DNA of 64,000 bases, from positions 47,234-111,233 of the forward strand of contig NZ_LR722662.1 of assembly GCF_902500225.1 (NCBI RefSeq), in the 5' to 3' direction. Each line of letters opens with the position of its first letter. The first letter of the stretch is position 1. A program made the position numbers and the translations under genes. The DNA is from Buttiauxella massiliensis (GTDB lineage: Bacteria > Pseudomonadota > Gammaproteobacteria > Enterobacterales > Enterobacteriaceae). Below the pieces are notes generated by a model. It saw only the letters and a list, made by a program, of their open reading frames with translations, had not been told where the DNA came from and ran no database searches. This document shows, in pieces, positions 1-9,126 of the stretch.

Positions 1-448
1 AACGACCGGCGACAAGCAGCCATTTCTCCAGTTCATTGGCAAACATCTGGCGGTCGCGCTGATTAAGACTATCAGGCCCACCAGTTTGCACTCCACTGGC
101 TCTTAATGTATCCATAAAATCGCGCATCGTCAGGCGCTCACGGATGGTAGCAGGTGTGTAAAGCTCACCGCGAGGATTAAGAGCAATCGCCCCCTTTTCC
201 AGCACATCCGCTGCGAGCGGTATGTCAGCCGTGACCACTAAGTCACCTTTTTCACAACGGCGCACAATTTCGTTGTCAGCCACATCAAACCCCGTCGCTA
301 CTTGCAGGGTACGAATAAAGCGTGAAGGTGGGGTTTTCAGCCCCTGATTGGCTACCAGTGTTACCACAATTTGCGCACGTTCAGCCGCACGAAACAGCAC
401 TTCTTTTATGACTTTTGGACACGCATCGGCATCCACCCAAATTTGCAT
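1..448 (-). CDS. yaiI: YaiI, UPF0178 family protein (3' end cut by window edge)
   Basis: The translation begins [11 protein letters not shown] and continues with the family's conserved stretches ([44 protein letters not shown]). About 149 codons are present and no stop is reached before base 1. E. coli YaiI has about 152 residues, so only the last few are missing. The fold is PIN/NYN-nuclease-like with an N-terminal DADACP motif, but no reaction is established for the family. It is divergent from proC, as in E. coli. The ATG at 448 is the natural start because the homology begins there. Confidence 0.9.
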   Translation of the reverse strand, partial: MQIWVDADACPKVIKEVLFRAAERAQIVVTLVANQGLKTPPSRFIRTLQVATGFDVADNEIVRRCEKGDLVVTADIPLAADVLEKGAIALNPRGELYTPATIRERLTMRDFMDTLRASGVQTGGPDSLNQRDRQMFANELEKWLLVAGR

Positions 449-607
449 GACGACTCCTGATTGTCAGTGGGAATGGGGCGATCTTGCCGTGATTTTCCGT
501 CAATCGCCAACTTTATCTTTGCTTGCTGTTCCGCCTGGACGTAGCGTGAGCGCCTGAAAGCACGGTAAGCTATGCTCATCACACAACTCAAAAGATGGAG
601 TGAGACT

Positions 608-1417
608 TTGGATAAGAAAATTGGATTTATTGGTTGCGGCAACATGGGAAAAGCCATCCTGGGTGGCCTGATAGCCAGTGGACAGGTACTTCCAGGTAAT
701 ATCTGGGTCTACACACCGTCGCCCGATAAAGTGGAAGCATTAGGCGACCAGTACGGTATTAATGCGGCGCAAAGTGCACAAGAAGTGGCGCAGATCGCCG
801 ATATCGTCTTCGGTGCAGTGAAACCCAATGTGATGATAAAAGTTCTCGGTGAAGTTAATTCCAGCCTGAATAAAGATACCGTGGTGATTTCAATTGCCGC
901 AGGCATTACGCTGGATTCGTTGGCTAAAGCATTAGGCCATGACCGCAAAATTATCCGCGCAATGCCTAACACACCAGCATTAGTGAATGCAGGTATGACC
1001 TCGATTACGCCAAACGCCCTGGTTACTTCAGAAGATATTGCCGATGCGGTGAATATTTTCCGCAGCTTCGGGCTTGCCGAAGTCGTCTCTGAAAACATGA
1101 TCCACCCGGTCGTTGGTGTCAGTGGTTCAGCACCGGCTTATGTCTTTATGTTTATCGAAGCTATGGCTGATGCCGCAGTGCTAGGTGGAATGCCGCGCAA
1201 GCAAGCGTATCAGTTTGCAGCACAGGCAGTGATGGGTTCAGCCAAAATGGTATTGGAAACAGGCCAGCATCCTGGTGAGTTGAAAGATATGGTGTGTTCA
1301 CCGGGCGGTACAACGATTGAAGCGGTAAAAGTTCTGGAAGAAAAAGGGTTCAGAGCCGCAGTGATGGAAGCCGTAGTGAAATGTATGGCCAAATCCGAGC
1401 ACTTAGGTAAATCATAA
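608..1417 (+). CDS. proC: Pyrroline-5-carboxylate reductase
   Basis: ProC catalyses the last step of proline synthesis in the cytoplasm: 1-pyrroline-5-carboxylate + NAD(P)H to proline. A Rossmann motif GFIGCGNMG lies at residues 6-14, and the C-terminal signature GGTTIEAVKVLEEKGFRAA is present. From the TTG at 608 the protein is 269 residues, the same as E. coli ProC. I chose that start because GGAG ends seven bases upstream and homology begins there (MDKKIGFIG). An in-frame start 36 bases earlier adds residues with no counterpart. The first two proline steps, proB and proA, lie about 20 kb away in this window. Confidence 0.96.
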   Translation: MDKKIGFIGCGNMGKAILGGLIASGQVLPGNIWVYTPSPDKVEALGDQYGINAAQSAQEVAQIADIVFGAVKPNVMIKVLGEVNSSLNKDTVVISIAAGITLDSLAKALGHDRKIIRAMPNTPALVNAGMTSITPNALVTSEDIADAVNIFRSFGLAEVVSENMIHPVVGVSGSAPAYVFMFIEAMADAAVLGGMPRKQAYQFAAQAVMGSAKMVLETGQHPGELKDMVCSPGGTTIEAVKVLEEKGFRAAVMEAVVKCMAKSEHLGKS

Positions 1418-1425
1418 TTTTTCTG

Positions 1426-1452
1426 CCCTCTCCTGTAATCGGAGAGGGTTTT
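1426..1452 (+). terminator. Rho-independent terminator of proC
   Basis: An 8-bp perfect stem (CCCTCTCC / GGAGAGGG) with a 7-base loop is followed by four T, nine bases after the proC stop. It abuts the end of the convergent dgcC gene and may slow transcription from that side too. Confidence 0.8.
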
Positions 1453-2563
1453 AAGCCGCTATATCGGCGACCTCTGTGCGGCTACGACCCAGGTTTTTGG
1501 CTTTATACAGCGCCACATCGGCCGCTTTTAGCCATTCGCGATAATTAATCATACTTTTATCAAATTCCGCCACTCCTACGCTGATGCGCAGCGAAATACG
1601 CGGTGCATGAGGTATGCGAAACTCTTCAAGATATTCCCGTACTCGTGCCATCGCCTGTATTGCGCTTTCTTGAGCCGTGCCAGACATAATTACGCCAAAC
1701 TCATCCCCCCCAAAGCGCCCGATAACATCGGTAATACGCAGAGTCAGTTGCAGATGCTCGGTAAGCGCCAGAATAGCCTCATCCCCCACATCGTGCCCGT
1801 ATGAATCATTAATTGATTTAAAGTAATCAATATCAATGAGTAACAAAGTGGCACTACGCTGGTAACGCTGGCAGTTATCATACTCGCCATGCAGCAGATG
1901 CTCCCAGTGGCGGCGGTTATATACACCCGTCATGCCATCGCGAGTGCTCATATACATTAAACGCCGTTTATGTTCGGAGAGTTTGAGGGCAGTTCGGTAA
2001 CTGACCAGGCCAAAGTAAGTCGGGTAAATCAGCAGGAATGGCAGACAAATCCATACCTGTGATGGCATGGTTTGTAGATTGAGTGGCATGTGAAACAAAC
2101 CCAACGTCAGCAGACAACTCAGCACAATTACACCCAAGCCACCCAGGAACAATTTCAATCCACCACAGCCGACGTTGTTCATACACAACATTGCGAGAAT
2201 TAGCGCTGATGGTAAAGCGTTCAACCCCATCACCGCAATCCACACGCCACCCATCAAAGAATCGACCATTAAGTTACGGATTTCGGCTCGGGCGGGATCG
2301 GATGCACGATCTGCAGTTTGCCATGCGAAGTGTGGCCAGATAAAACTATAGGCGACCAATAGCAACCACCACCACCCCGACACCGGTTGCATAACGAGCA
2401 CTGAGGAGACACAGAAAAAACCTGTCGCTAATCCTATGATTCGAGGGATGTAAAGTCGTCGGGCAAATCGTCGCGCCGAGCGATGCTTGTCCTCATCAAG
2501 GTACGTTGAGCTATCCATAAATCCCCCACGAAGCCATCTTCCAGAACTGTGTTCATCTTTCAT
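1451..2563 (-). CDS. dgcC: Diguanylate cyclase DgcC (AdrA)
   Basis: DgcC makes cyclic di-GMP from two GTP at the inner membrane. In E. coli and Salmonella it activates cellulose synthesis under CsgD control. An N-terminal MASE2 membrane domain (roughly residues 30-200, several hydrophobic segments, HFAWQTADRASDP) precedes a GGDEF domain. The active-site GGDEF is intact at residues 285-289, and the product-inhibition I-site RxxD (RITD) sits five residues before it, so the enzyme should be active and feedback-inhibited. Length is 370 residues against 371 in E. coli. The first ATG has no clear Shine-Dalgarno sequence; the ATG at 2518 (MDSSTYLDEDK) has a GGGGGA three bases upstream, so the true start is uncertain. 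Confidence 0.93.
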   Translation of the reverse strand: MKDEHSSGRWLRGGFMDSSTYLDEDKHRSARRFARRLYIPRIIGLATGFFCVSSVLVMQPVSGWWWLLLVAYSFIWPHFAWQTADRASDPARAEIRNLMVDSLMGGVWIAVMGLNALPSALILAMLCMNNVGCGGLKLFLGGLGVIVLSCLLTLGLFHMPLNLQTMPSQVWICLPFLLIYPTYFGLVSYRTALKLSEHKRRLMYMSTRDGMTGVYNRRHWEHLLHGEYDNCQRYQRSATLLLIDIDYFKSINDSYGHDVGDEAILALTEHLQLTLRITDVIGRFGGDEFGVIMSGTAQESAIQAMARVREYLEEFRIPHAPRISLRISVGVAEFDKSMINYREWLKAADVALYKAKNLGRSRTEVADIAA

Positions 2564-2635
2564 GATAATTAGGAATATTCTGAAATATTTTCCGTAATTA
2601 TAGAAAGCTTAATCCGGGGGAAAGTATGATTTTAT

Positions 2636-2661
2636 GAGTGAGTCAGCGAACCGACTCACCC
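2636..2661 (-). terminator. Hairpin downstream of psiF
   Basis: GTGAGTC/GACTCAC form a stem just past the psiF stop. Read on the minus strand it is followed by an A/T-rich tail (CATAAAATC). It is a moderate Rho-independent terminator candidate between psiF and dgcC. Confidence 0.55.
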
Positions 2662-2671
2662 ATTTAGGCTA

Positions 2672-2986
2672 TCAGGATTGTTTTTTCAGGCAATTACTCA
2701 TAAAAGTTTTTCGTGTATCACCGGATAATGTTTTTTTGCCTGCCTCAGCGTTACAGTCTTTCATTTTCTGCTGCTGCGGCGTCAAACTTTTATCTGCTGG
2801 CGCTGACTGACTATTTTTCAGGCAATTGCTCATATACGTTTTACGGGCGTCCCCTTTCAGAGTTTGAGAGGTCGCTTGTTGGTTACACGACGTCATACGT
2901 TGCTGCTGCGGCGTCATCGCTTTATCTGCTGCCGCAGCCGACCCTATCACACCCGCCATTAACACCATTATCAATACAGTTTTCAT
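2672..2986 (-). CDS. psiF: PsiF, phosphate-starvation-inducible secreted protein
   Basis: A signal peptide (MKTVLIMVLMAGVIGSAAAA) is followed by two copies of the PsiF repeat, each starting with TPQQQ-M-CN and ending in a MSNCLK motif. Each repeat carries two Cys, which suggests disulfides in the periplasm. Molecular function is not established. In E. coli psiF lies directly downstream of phoA in one phosphate-regulated operon. Here phoA is absent and I saw no Pho box upstream, so its control may differ. Start chosen at MKTVLIM: the upstream in-frame ATG (3013) would put MHHNKKDGA before the signal peptide. A hairpin encloses the ribosome-binding site (2988-3011). Confidence 0.92.
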   Translation of the reverse strand: MKTVLIMVLMAGVIGSAAAADKAMTPQQQRMTSCNQQATSQTLKGDARKTYMSNCLKNSQSAPADKSLTPQQQKMKDCNAEAGKKTLSGDTRKTFMSNCLKKQS

Positions 2987-3242
2987 AGCACCATCCTTTT
3001 TATTGTGGTGCATTAATTTTGGTCTGTAGTTGGAAAAATGGCGAACCGGCAGGCCGTGTATTGCTCTGTCTATTGCTTAAGCGAAGCGATAAAGCGCAGC
3101 AATCGGCACAAGGTTTCAGGAGGATTAAAAAGTACCCGGAGAGATAAGATAGCTGGATGCTAATGTAGTTTAGTTATTCTAATTAATAATAAGAAAATAA
3201 ATAATGTGAAACTCCCACAAAAGAAATTAAGAATAGATCAAA

Positions 3243-3503
3243 TCAAGTAGTCAGAGGAGTCAATAATCGCGATAAATATTGTTTAAGCACAGTATTATCA
3301 TTAGCAGTCACTGAATCATCAGGCTGAGTTTCATTTAAAGCATCTTCAATATTTGTGATTATTGCTAGTCGTTCGCTGCGCTCCATTCTTTCGAGCATGG
3401 CGAAAATCACTATTTCCAGGGCTTCTATCTGTGCAACAAACTCTTTTGACTCTTCTTCTTTTTCAGCGAGTTTAGTCAGTAACTCAGAAATAAGGTTTTT
3501 CAT
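3243..3503 (-). CDS. iraP: Anti-adapter protein IraP
   Basis: IraP binds the adaptor RssB and so protects sigma-S (RpoS) from ClpXP degradation, notably in phosphate starvation. The 86-residue product (MKNLISELLTKLAEKEEES...) matches E. coli IraP along its length, including the N-terminal helical, coiled-coil-prone region with LISELL, KEEES and QIEALEI. A longer frame reaches upstream to 3614, but homology starts at the ATG at 3503. It is separated from psiF by about 250 bases in which E. coli would carry phoA. The C-terminal half is more divergent. Confidence 0.9.
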   Translation of the reverse strand: MKNLISELLTKLAEKEEESKEFVAQIEALEIVIFAMLERMERSERLAIITNIEDALNETQPDDSVTANDNTVLKQYLSRLLTPLTT

Positions 3504-3734
3504 AGTTCTAACCACCAGGGATTTGAAGCATGACGTTAGCATTATGATTTCAGATTGCCTAGAGGCTGAAGCGAATATTTTTATATGACTTATTAAATAT
3601 GTGCCGGAGCCCAAAAATATTATCAGGTAACTATTCCGACACTAAAATGAATGACAACTATGGTATAGTAATTTCATGACTGACCATTTTTTAAGCAAAA
3701 AATAAAAAAATAGCTTCAGAATAAATGGGATAAA

Positions 3735-4955
3735 TTATGAGCCAAACTGTTTTCTCTGGGCATCTTGTTGCTTTTTGCGCCGTAACATTACCGCCAGTTG
3801 CCAGACATTCAGCAATACAACCAACGCGGTAGCAAGAAATACCCAACGGTAACCCGCCATCGCGGAAACGCCAGCCCCCATGAGCGGCCCAACAACGTTT
3901 CCAAGATACATAAATGACTGATTATATCCAAAAATTCTTCCTGTAACCTGGTCACTGGAATACTTAACCAGCAAAGTTTGAACCGCAGGTAGCATCGCAC
4001 CATCTGCAAAGCCAAGTAAAAAGCGCAATACAGCCAATTGCAGCGGTGATGTTACCCAGGACATAGCAAAAAATAATATTACTGCAAAGATTAGCGTCGC
4101 CATTAATACTCTGGCTGTGCCGATTCTGTCTCCTAACTTGCCTAATCTGGGAGCAGAAATAAGAGCTGATATACCTGGAACGGCAGCAATAAAACCACTA
4201 ATGAATGCAATATTATTGCTTTCAGGGGAAAGATGCTTGATGAAAAGGGCAAGTATTGGCCCGACTGAACCATTACAAAGTTGAATGACCATCGTAGTGA
4301 CGAACAGACTTATCATTAATTTAGGATAAGGTAATGACGCAAACACAGCTTTACCCGATAAACGATCGGCCTTGCTAATATTGGGACGCGCGCCTTCTTT
4401 TATCAGAAATAACGTCACTAAAAAACTTACCATCAACAATGCAGCCGTGACGTAGAAGACCATCCGCAACCCAAGGGTATCAGCCATATATCCACCCAAA
4501 AGTGGACCAACAATAACACCACTGATTTGTGCGGTGGAAAGTGTACTTAACGCCCAGCCACTGCGTTCTCTTGGAACTTGAGAAGCCACCAGCGCCATCG
4601 CGTTTGGAATATAACCGGAGGTTAACCCCATCACAGCGCGTAAAATAAAGAGTTGCCAAACATTAGTCGCAAATGCCTGTAGCAAAATAGCGACCGCCAT
4701 ACCCAGAGAAGCACGCAGCAGCATTAATTTTCGGCCTTTGCGGTCAGCAAGGCTTCCCCACATCGGAGAAACAATGGCGGACACCAGAAACGTCACGCTA
4801 AAGGTCAGACCCGACCACATTGATAACGCCTCGTGAGAAGTCACACCAAGTTGTTCTACATAAAGCGGTAAAAACGGCAGTATTTGGCTAATGGCAAGCC
4901 CGGTAAAAAAACAACCGAACCACACCGAGATAATGTTGACCTTCCAGGATTCCAT
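3735..4955 (-). CDS. MFS drug exporter, MdtG-like
   Basis: A 406-residue, 12-helix major facilitator of the DHA1 type. The loop 2-3 motif is present as GSLADRKGRKLMLLRASLG, and antiporter motif C falls in the QISGVIVGPLLGGY segment. Similarity to E. coli MdtG (YceE) runs the whole length (FLPLYVEQLGVT, FLLGFADGAMLPAVQTLLV, GRIFGYNQSF), so proton-driven efflux of amphipathic compounds is the likely role. E. coli mdtG lies elsewhere on the chromosome; here a relative sits between iraP and an extensin-like gene. I cannot tell whether this is the orthologue or a paralogue, so no symbol is given. The 3' flank is A/T-rich. Confidence 0.85.
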   Translation of the reverse strand: MESWKVNIISVWFGCFFTGLAISQILPFLPLYVEQLGVTSHEALSMWSGLTFSVTFLVSAIVSPMWGSLADRKGRKLMLLRASLGMAVAILLQAFATNVWQLFILRAVMGLTSGYIPNAMALVASQVPRERSGWALSTLSTAQISGVIVGPLLGGYMADTLGLRMVFYVTAALLMVSFLVTLFLIKEGARPNISKADRLSGKAVFASLPYPKLMISLFVTTMVIQLCNGSVGPILALFIKHLSPESNNIAFISGFIAAVPGISALISAPRLGKLGDRIGTARVLMATLIFAVILFFAMSWVTSPLQLAVLRFLLGFADGAMLPAVQTLLVKYSSDQVTGRIFGYNQSFMYLGNVVGPLMGAGVSAMAGYRWVFLATALVVLLNVWQLAVMLRRKKQQDAQRKQFGS

Positions 4956-5025
4956 ACCGTTTACGCTTTATTAATGGGATAAAAAGATCTGCAGAATAAT
5001 GTGAAGTTTATCATACAAATTAATT

Positions 5026-5724
5026 TTATCGACAAAGCCCATGGCCGCGCATCCCCATATGAAAATGATTGGCATGAGCAGCGTTATATTCGGGCCCCAA
5101 CGCATTGCCAAAAAATGAACAACCGTTTTCGAATACCATATGAAGATATTCACGTTCCTTCCCAGTACTCCTCCAGTCTTTCAGGACACTGATTTGTTGC
5201 TGATTGGCAAAGCTAAAACCGCTGATATCCAACGCATCTGCTGTAGCATGCTCACTGCGTCGAGCCCCTTCACGGTTGTAGATATTTCGACAGGCAAAAC
5301 TCCCCAGATGGTTAATGCGCGTAAGCCTGCTGCCCATTTCAGCTTGTGCCAGCGGAACGGCGCGTTGATGAATAAACATCGTGCTGCTGAGCGCAAGCGA
5401 GCAACTTGCCAGAAAGCTGCTGTTAAGCCCTACGCTGCCAAAATCCACCACCCTAACTACGCCAGTTAGTGGGCAATTACCTTGGGTATCCGCAGACTTG
5501 CGGAAATTTATCTGTCCACGCGCCTGCGCCTGCTGCAACAACGCAAGGCAGCCTTGCGGATCGTTAACCATCTGGCGCAATTTGTAGCGAGTAACCTGCG
5601 TTGGTGGATCATCAATAGATAGTGGCGCAAAGGGATTGTATTGCGCAGGCAGGCGCTGATAGAGCCAGAACCCCACTGCGGCCATAATGGCTATGACAAT
5701 CACAGTTTTCACTCCTTTCACCAT
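5026..5724 (-). CDS. Extensin-like C-terminal domain protein
   Basis: A 232-residue protein with one N-terminal hydrophobic segment (VKTVIVIAIMAAVGFWLY, residues about 5-22) that could be a membrane anchor or uncleaved signal. The rest matches the extensin-like C-terminal family (PF06904). The metal-ligand-like motif SEHATADALDISGF and the C-terminal HANHFHMG place it near the M15/LAS peptidase fold, which fits a periplasmic peptidoglycan peptidase. Activity is inferred from motifs only. It is divergent from ddlA, a cell-wall precursor gene, and lies upstream of the MdtG-like gene on the same strand with a 70-base gap. This pair is not at this locus in E. coli K-12. Confidence 0.82.
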   Translation of the reverse strand: MVKGVKTVIVIAIMAAVGFWLYQRLPAQYNPFAPLSIDDPPTQVTRYKLRQMVNDPQGCLALLQQAQARGQINFRKSADTQGNCPLTGVVRVVDFGSVGLNSSFLASCSLALSSTMFIHQRAVPLAQAEMGSRLTRINHLGSFACRNIYNREGARRSEHATADALDISGFSFANQQQISVLKDWRSTGKEREYLHMVFENGCSFFGNALGPEYNAAHANHFHMGMRGHGLCR

Positions 5725-5857
5725 CCTTTCACCCGATTTTGTTTACGGAATAATCATTATAGAAGCCGGTCGGTTTTAAGAGGCAGGAAGCACATGAATC
5801 CTCGTTATGAGCGTGGTATGTTGTCCGCCTTTGTACTGTTTAAGGATGGATTTTGGC

Positions 5858-6958
5858 ATGGCAAAACTGCGGGTTGGTATCGTGTTTGGGGGCAAGTCAG
5901 CTGAGCACGAAGTATCATTACAGTCGGCGAAAAATATTGTCGACGCCATTGATAAATCAAAGTTTGAAGTCGTGTTACTGGGTATTGATAAACAAGGCCA
6001 GTGGCATATCAATGATGCGTCCAACTATCTGTTAAATGCAGAAAACCCGGCATTAATCGCTCTGAATCGCTCAGGGACAAATGTTGCCGTGGTGCCTGGT
6101 CAAACAGAAAACCAACTGATTGAATCCTCCTCCGCTGCATTTTTAGCGCCTGTAGATGTCATTTTCCCGATTGTTCACGGCACTTTAGGCGAAGATGGCT
6201 CTTTGCAAGGTATGCTGCGCATGGCAAACCTACCATTCGTTGGCTCCGGTGTGCTGGGTTCAGCCGTAAGCATGGACAAAGATGTCACTAAGCGTCTATT
6301 ACGTGACGCTGGTCTGAATGTTGCTCCATTTATTACCCTCACCCGTTCAAACCGAAACAAAACCAGCTTTGCCGAAGTCGAAGCAAAACTTGGCCTGCCA
6401 TTGTTCATTAAACCTGCCAACCAGGGTTCTTCCGTGGGCGTCAGCAAAGTAAATACCGCTGAGCAATATGAAACGGCAGTCACGTTAGCCTTCGAGTTTG
6501 ACCATAAAGTTGTGGTGGAAACCGGCATTAAAGGCCGTGAGATTGAATGTGCTGTGTTGGGTAACGATGAGCCACAAGCGAGTACCTGTGGTGAAGTGGT
6601 GGTAAGCAGTGATTTCTACTCTTACGACACCAAGTACATTGATGATAAAGGCGCGCAAGTTGTTGTTCCTGCGTCAATTCCGGAAGATATTAACGACAAA
6701 ATCCGTGAGATTGCAGTACGTGCTTATCAGACCCTGGAATGCAGCGGAATGGCGCGAGTTGACGTATTCCTGACAGCTGATAATGAAGTCATTATCAATG
6801 AGATCAACACACTGCCAGGTTTTACCAATATCAGCATGTATCCAAAACTGTGGCAGGCAAGCGGTTTAGATTATCAGACACTGATTACCCGTTTAATTGA
6901 ACTGGCTCTTGAGCGCCATCGCCAAGATTGCGCTCTGAAGAGTTCGATTACCGCCTAA
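5858..6958 (+). CDS. ddlA: D-alanine--D-alanine ligase A
   Basis: DdlA joins two D-alanines with ATP to make the dipeptide used by MurF in peptidoglycan precursor synthesis (cytoplasm). The 366-residue protein has the N-terminal [14 protein letters not shown] motif, the ATP-grasp region ([14 protein letters not shown]) and the metal-binding C-terminal [11 protein letters not shown]. The ATG at 5858 has AAGGATGGA seven bases upstream and matches the E. coli start ([18 protein letters not shown]). An upstream in-frame start at 5807 adds 17 residues with no homology. Confidence 0.96.
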   Translation: MAKLRVGIVFGGKSAEHEVSLQSAKNIVDAIDKSKFEVVLLGIDKQGQWHINDASNYLLNAENPALIALNRSGTNVAVVPGQTENQLIESSSAAFLAPVDVIFPIVHGTLGEDGSLQGMLRMANLPFVGSGVLGSAVSMDKDVTKRLLRDAGLNVAPFITLTRSNRNKTSFAEVEAKLGLPLFIKPANQGSSVGVSKVNTAEQYETAVTLAFEFDHKVVVETGIKGREIECAVLGNDEPQASTCGEVVVSSDFYSYDTKYIDDKGAQVVVPASIPEDINDKIREIAVRAYQTLECSGMARVDVFLTADNEVIINEINTLPGFTNISMYPKLWQASGLDYQTLITRLIELALERHRQDCALKSSITA

Positions 6959-6961
6959 GCC

Positions 6962-7192
6962 CTACTCTTTCGCCGTCTCCGTATCCTCGGGTTCCGGACG
7001 ACGGCGAATAATAAACCCAGCCAGCCAGAAACAAATTACCCACGTCACAAGCCCAACAGCATAATTTTGCCAGCCTTCGGTTTTAAACCCCAGCAAGCCA
7101 ATCACACCATTCAAAATAAAGATCAAACCAATCGCTACAGCGTAATAGTGCCAGTCACGGCGCATTTTTAAAGAGAGTGTTTTCGCAGACAT
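6962..7192 (-). CDS. yaiZ: YaiZ, small inner-membrane protein (DUF2754)
   Basis: A 76-residue protein with two predicted membrane helices (YYAVAIGLIFILNGVIGLLGF and YAVGLVTWVICFWLAGFII), a conserved RRDWHYYA start and a basic then acidic tail (RRRPEPEDTE). It matches E. coli YaiZ. Function is unknown. It is convergent with ddlA, whose stop lies three bases away. The 272 bases upstream, shared with yaiY, hold their divergent promoters; I could not pick them with confidence. Confidence 0.88.
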   Translation of the reverse strand: MSAKTLSLKMRRDWHYYAVAIGLIFILNGVIGLLGFKTEGWQNYAVGLVTWVICFWLAGFIIRRRPEPEDTETAKE

Positions 7193-7464
7193 GGTGCAAT
7201 CCGTCAGGGCAAAAAGAGGACTTATTGTGGCATAGGCTTAGACGAGAATCCGCACGTTAATGCGTCTCCCAAAGGATATTGTTACAGAAATTTCACCTAA
7301 GTTACAAATATGTGATCTCAAACATACATTCACAAACCAGGAGCATTCCGCCCGCTAAATTACCAACAATCTGATATTGACAACCCATATGACCTGCCAA
7401 ACTCAACGCAATTGAAGTAGCAGGCCGCAGCCTGAATCGTTTTACTGTTGCATGGGAGGTCGTG

Positions 7465-7791
7465 ATGGCTGATATGAGTTTGTCGAAACAGGTTGTTCCT
7501 GTAATAACCACGATTTCAACAACGAAAGCAGAGGGATCTACCCAGAGTAATCTGGCTTACGCTGTGTTCATTTTGTTCTGCTTTTGGGTCGGTACGCAGA
7601 TACTGGGTTTGATAGTTCACTCTCCTGGAGTGCTTGAACATCTCGCGCAGGGTAATGATGCGTCACGTCCGCACATTGAAATGGGATTCGCAGTAAGCAC
7701 TGTATTTGGTCTGGTACCATTCCTCGCGGGATGTACGGTAATCGGTTTGATTAGCCTTGCGCTAAAATTCTACCAACGCCACCATTTTTAA
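7465..7791 (+). CDS. yaiY: YaiY, inner-membrane protein (DUF2755)
   Basis: A 108-residue protein with two strong membrane segments (AYAVFILFCFWVGTQILGLIV and VFGLVPFLAGCTVIGLISLAL) and the conserved stretch HSPGVLEHLAQ between them, as in E. coli YaiY. Function is unknown. The ATG at 7465 is preferred over the GTG one codon earlier because GGGAGG lies five bases upstream of the ATG and only two from the GTG. Confidence 0.88.
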   Translation: MADMSLSKQVVPVITTISTTKAEGSTQSNLAYAVFILFCFWVGTQILGLIVHSPGVLEHLAQGNDASRPHIEMGFAVSTVFGLVPFLAGCTVIGLISLALKFYQRHHF

Positions 7792-7827
7792 AGGTGTCTT
7801 ATCCAATGCAGAGTCGAAAACTTCGTT

Positions 7828-7871
7828 CGTAGGGCGGGTAAGCAAAGCATCACCCGCTTAGCCACCCTACC
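7828..7871. repeat. REP-like palindromic element
   Basis: GTAGGGCGGGTAAGC, a short loop, then ACCCGC and an outer CCCTAC form nested inverted repeats typical of enterobacterial extragenic palindromes. It sits between the convergent ends of yaiY and yaiW. Only one copy was noticed in this window, so membership of a repeat family is inferred from form. Confidence 0.5.
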
Positions 7872-7879
7872 AGTCTGAC

Positions 7880-8989
7880 TTACAATTTCATACACGCCGC
7901 ACGCCGCTCATCAACCCGCTTTGCAAACCATGCTGTCGTCAAATTTCGAGTAATTTTCGGACTCTCAAGCGTAATACCCGGCAACATTTCACGCGGCAAT
8001 TTCTTGCCGGTTTTTTTCTCTGCTATCGCATAAACCTGCTGGTATAAGTCCGTTTTCTCAAAATCTATACTGTCACCTTTCTCCAGCGCGCGATGAATCT
8101 GGCTTTCACTCATATCGAGTTTGCCTGCCAGTTTCCTTACAGCCAACTCAGTGCTGCCTGCTTTATCGGTGTTGTACAGAATTAAATCGCCATCCAGCGC
8201 CAGTTTCACACCGGTTGCCTTACTGACCGCACTCTGGAATGCAGCATTACGGCTGGCATACCATCCCGCATTGAAGTCGGCAAAACGATATAGCGGCTGA
8301 GTATAATTTGCCGGGTAATTCAGCAAATGATAGGTACCGAACCATAATCCACCACGCCGAGTGAACACTTCCTGGCGCACTGTGCCTTCCATCTTCCAGG
8401 GGTAACCTGAAGTGTGCTGCTCAGCAAAGGCAATGCTGACTTGCATTGGCCCGCCAGTGTGTACCGGGTTAAGATTGCCGAAAAGTTTCTGCCCCATTGG
8501 TACCATGTCGATAAAATCATCAAATATCGCACTCAGCTGTCCTTCTGTTTTCACATTATCCAGGCGCTCGCTGTAGCTCTTTCCATTTGGCGATTCAATT
8601 AATAACGCGGTGTGGACCAGAAAAACCGGGATATGCATTTTTTCAGCGCGACGGTCTATCTCCTTCCAGGCAATTTTGCTCAGATTGGGCACCGCAGGAT
8701 CAGCAACCAGATTGGATTCCTGCTGTGCGACTGCCAGTACCGAGCAAATATTCTCTTCGCTAGGCGCAATATTCTGGCTCTTGAACGTGACCGCTAAATC
8801 TTTCGCCCAACTGTTGCGGTCTTTCACGCTGGCAGGGATTTTTTGCTTCACTACACTTTCAACATCAACAGGTTTTTGGGTTTCTGAAACAGAGGGTGTG
8901 CTTTTAGTGGTACACCCCGCCAGGACAAAAATAGCACCGAGGCTGAGGGCAAAAAGCCCATGCTGTCTGCTTAAAGTGACTGTGGTCAT
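7880..8989 (-). CDS. yaiW: YaiW, surface-exposed outer-membrane lipoprotein (DUF1615)
   Basis: A lipoprotein signal with lipobox LAGC (Cys26) is followed by a conserved 340-residue DUF1615 domain (SVLAVAQQESN, PVFLVHTALLIESPNGKSYSERL, TRRGGLWFGTYHLLNYPA, the C-terminal TTAWFAKRVDERRAACMK). E. coli YaiW is surface-exposed and aids uptake of proline-rich antimicrobial peptides together with SbmA. In E. coli it is the second gene of an sbmA-yaiW operon. Here an efflux cassette lies between the two, so yaiW must use a promoter in the short region it shares with the marR-type gene. Confidence 0.94.
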   Translation of the reverse strand: MTTVTLSRQHGLFALSLGAIFVLAGCTTKSTPSVSETQKPVDVESVVKQKIPASVKDRNSWAKDLAVTFKSQNIAPSEENICSVLAVAQQESNLVADPAVPNLSKIAWKEIDRRAEKMHIPVFLVHTALLIESPNGKSYSERLDNVKTEGQLSAIFDDFIDMVPMGQKLFGNLNPVHTGGPMQVSIAFAEQHTSGYPWKMEGTVRQEVFTRRGGLWFGTYHLLNYPANYTQPLYRFADFNAGWYASRNAAFQSAVSKATGVKLALDGDLILYNTDKAGSTELAVRKLAGKLDMSESQIHRALEKGDSIDFEKTDLYQQVYAIAEKKTGKKLPREMLPGITLESPKITRNLTTAWFAKRVDERRAACMKL

Positions 8990-9126
8990 AACGTTCCGTT
9001 GTAATTGTTTTCTAAGGCAGGATGAAACAATAGCAGTTCTGCAATCTGCCGTTTATCAGAGATTGACTGATATATGCTAAGGGCCATCGGCTCGCTGACA
9101 TAAAGTGCGATCTTCTTGACATAAAC

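Noticed and set aside
3504..3614. N-terminal extension of IraP
   Set aside because: No homology upstream of MKNLISELL and the added residues do not resemble a signal or domain.
7310..7330. CRP site before yaiY (TGTGATCTCAAACATA)
   Set aside because: Only the left half fits the consensus; the right half is too poor to support a call.
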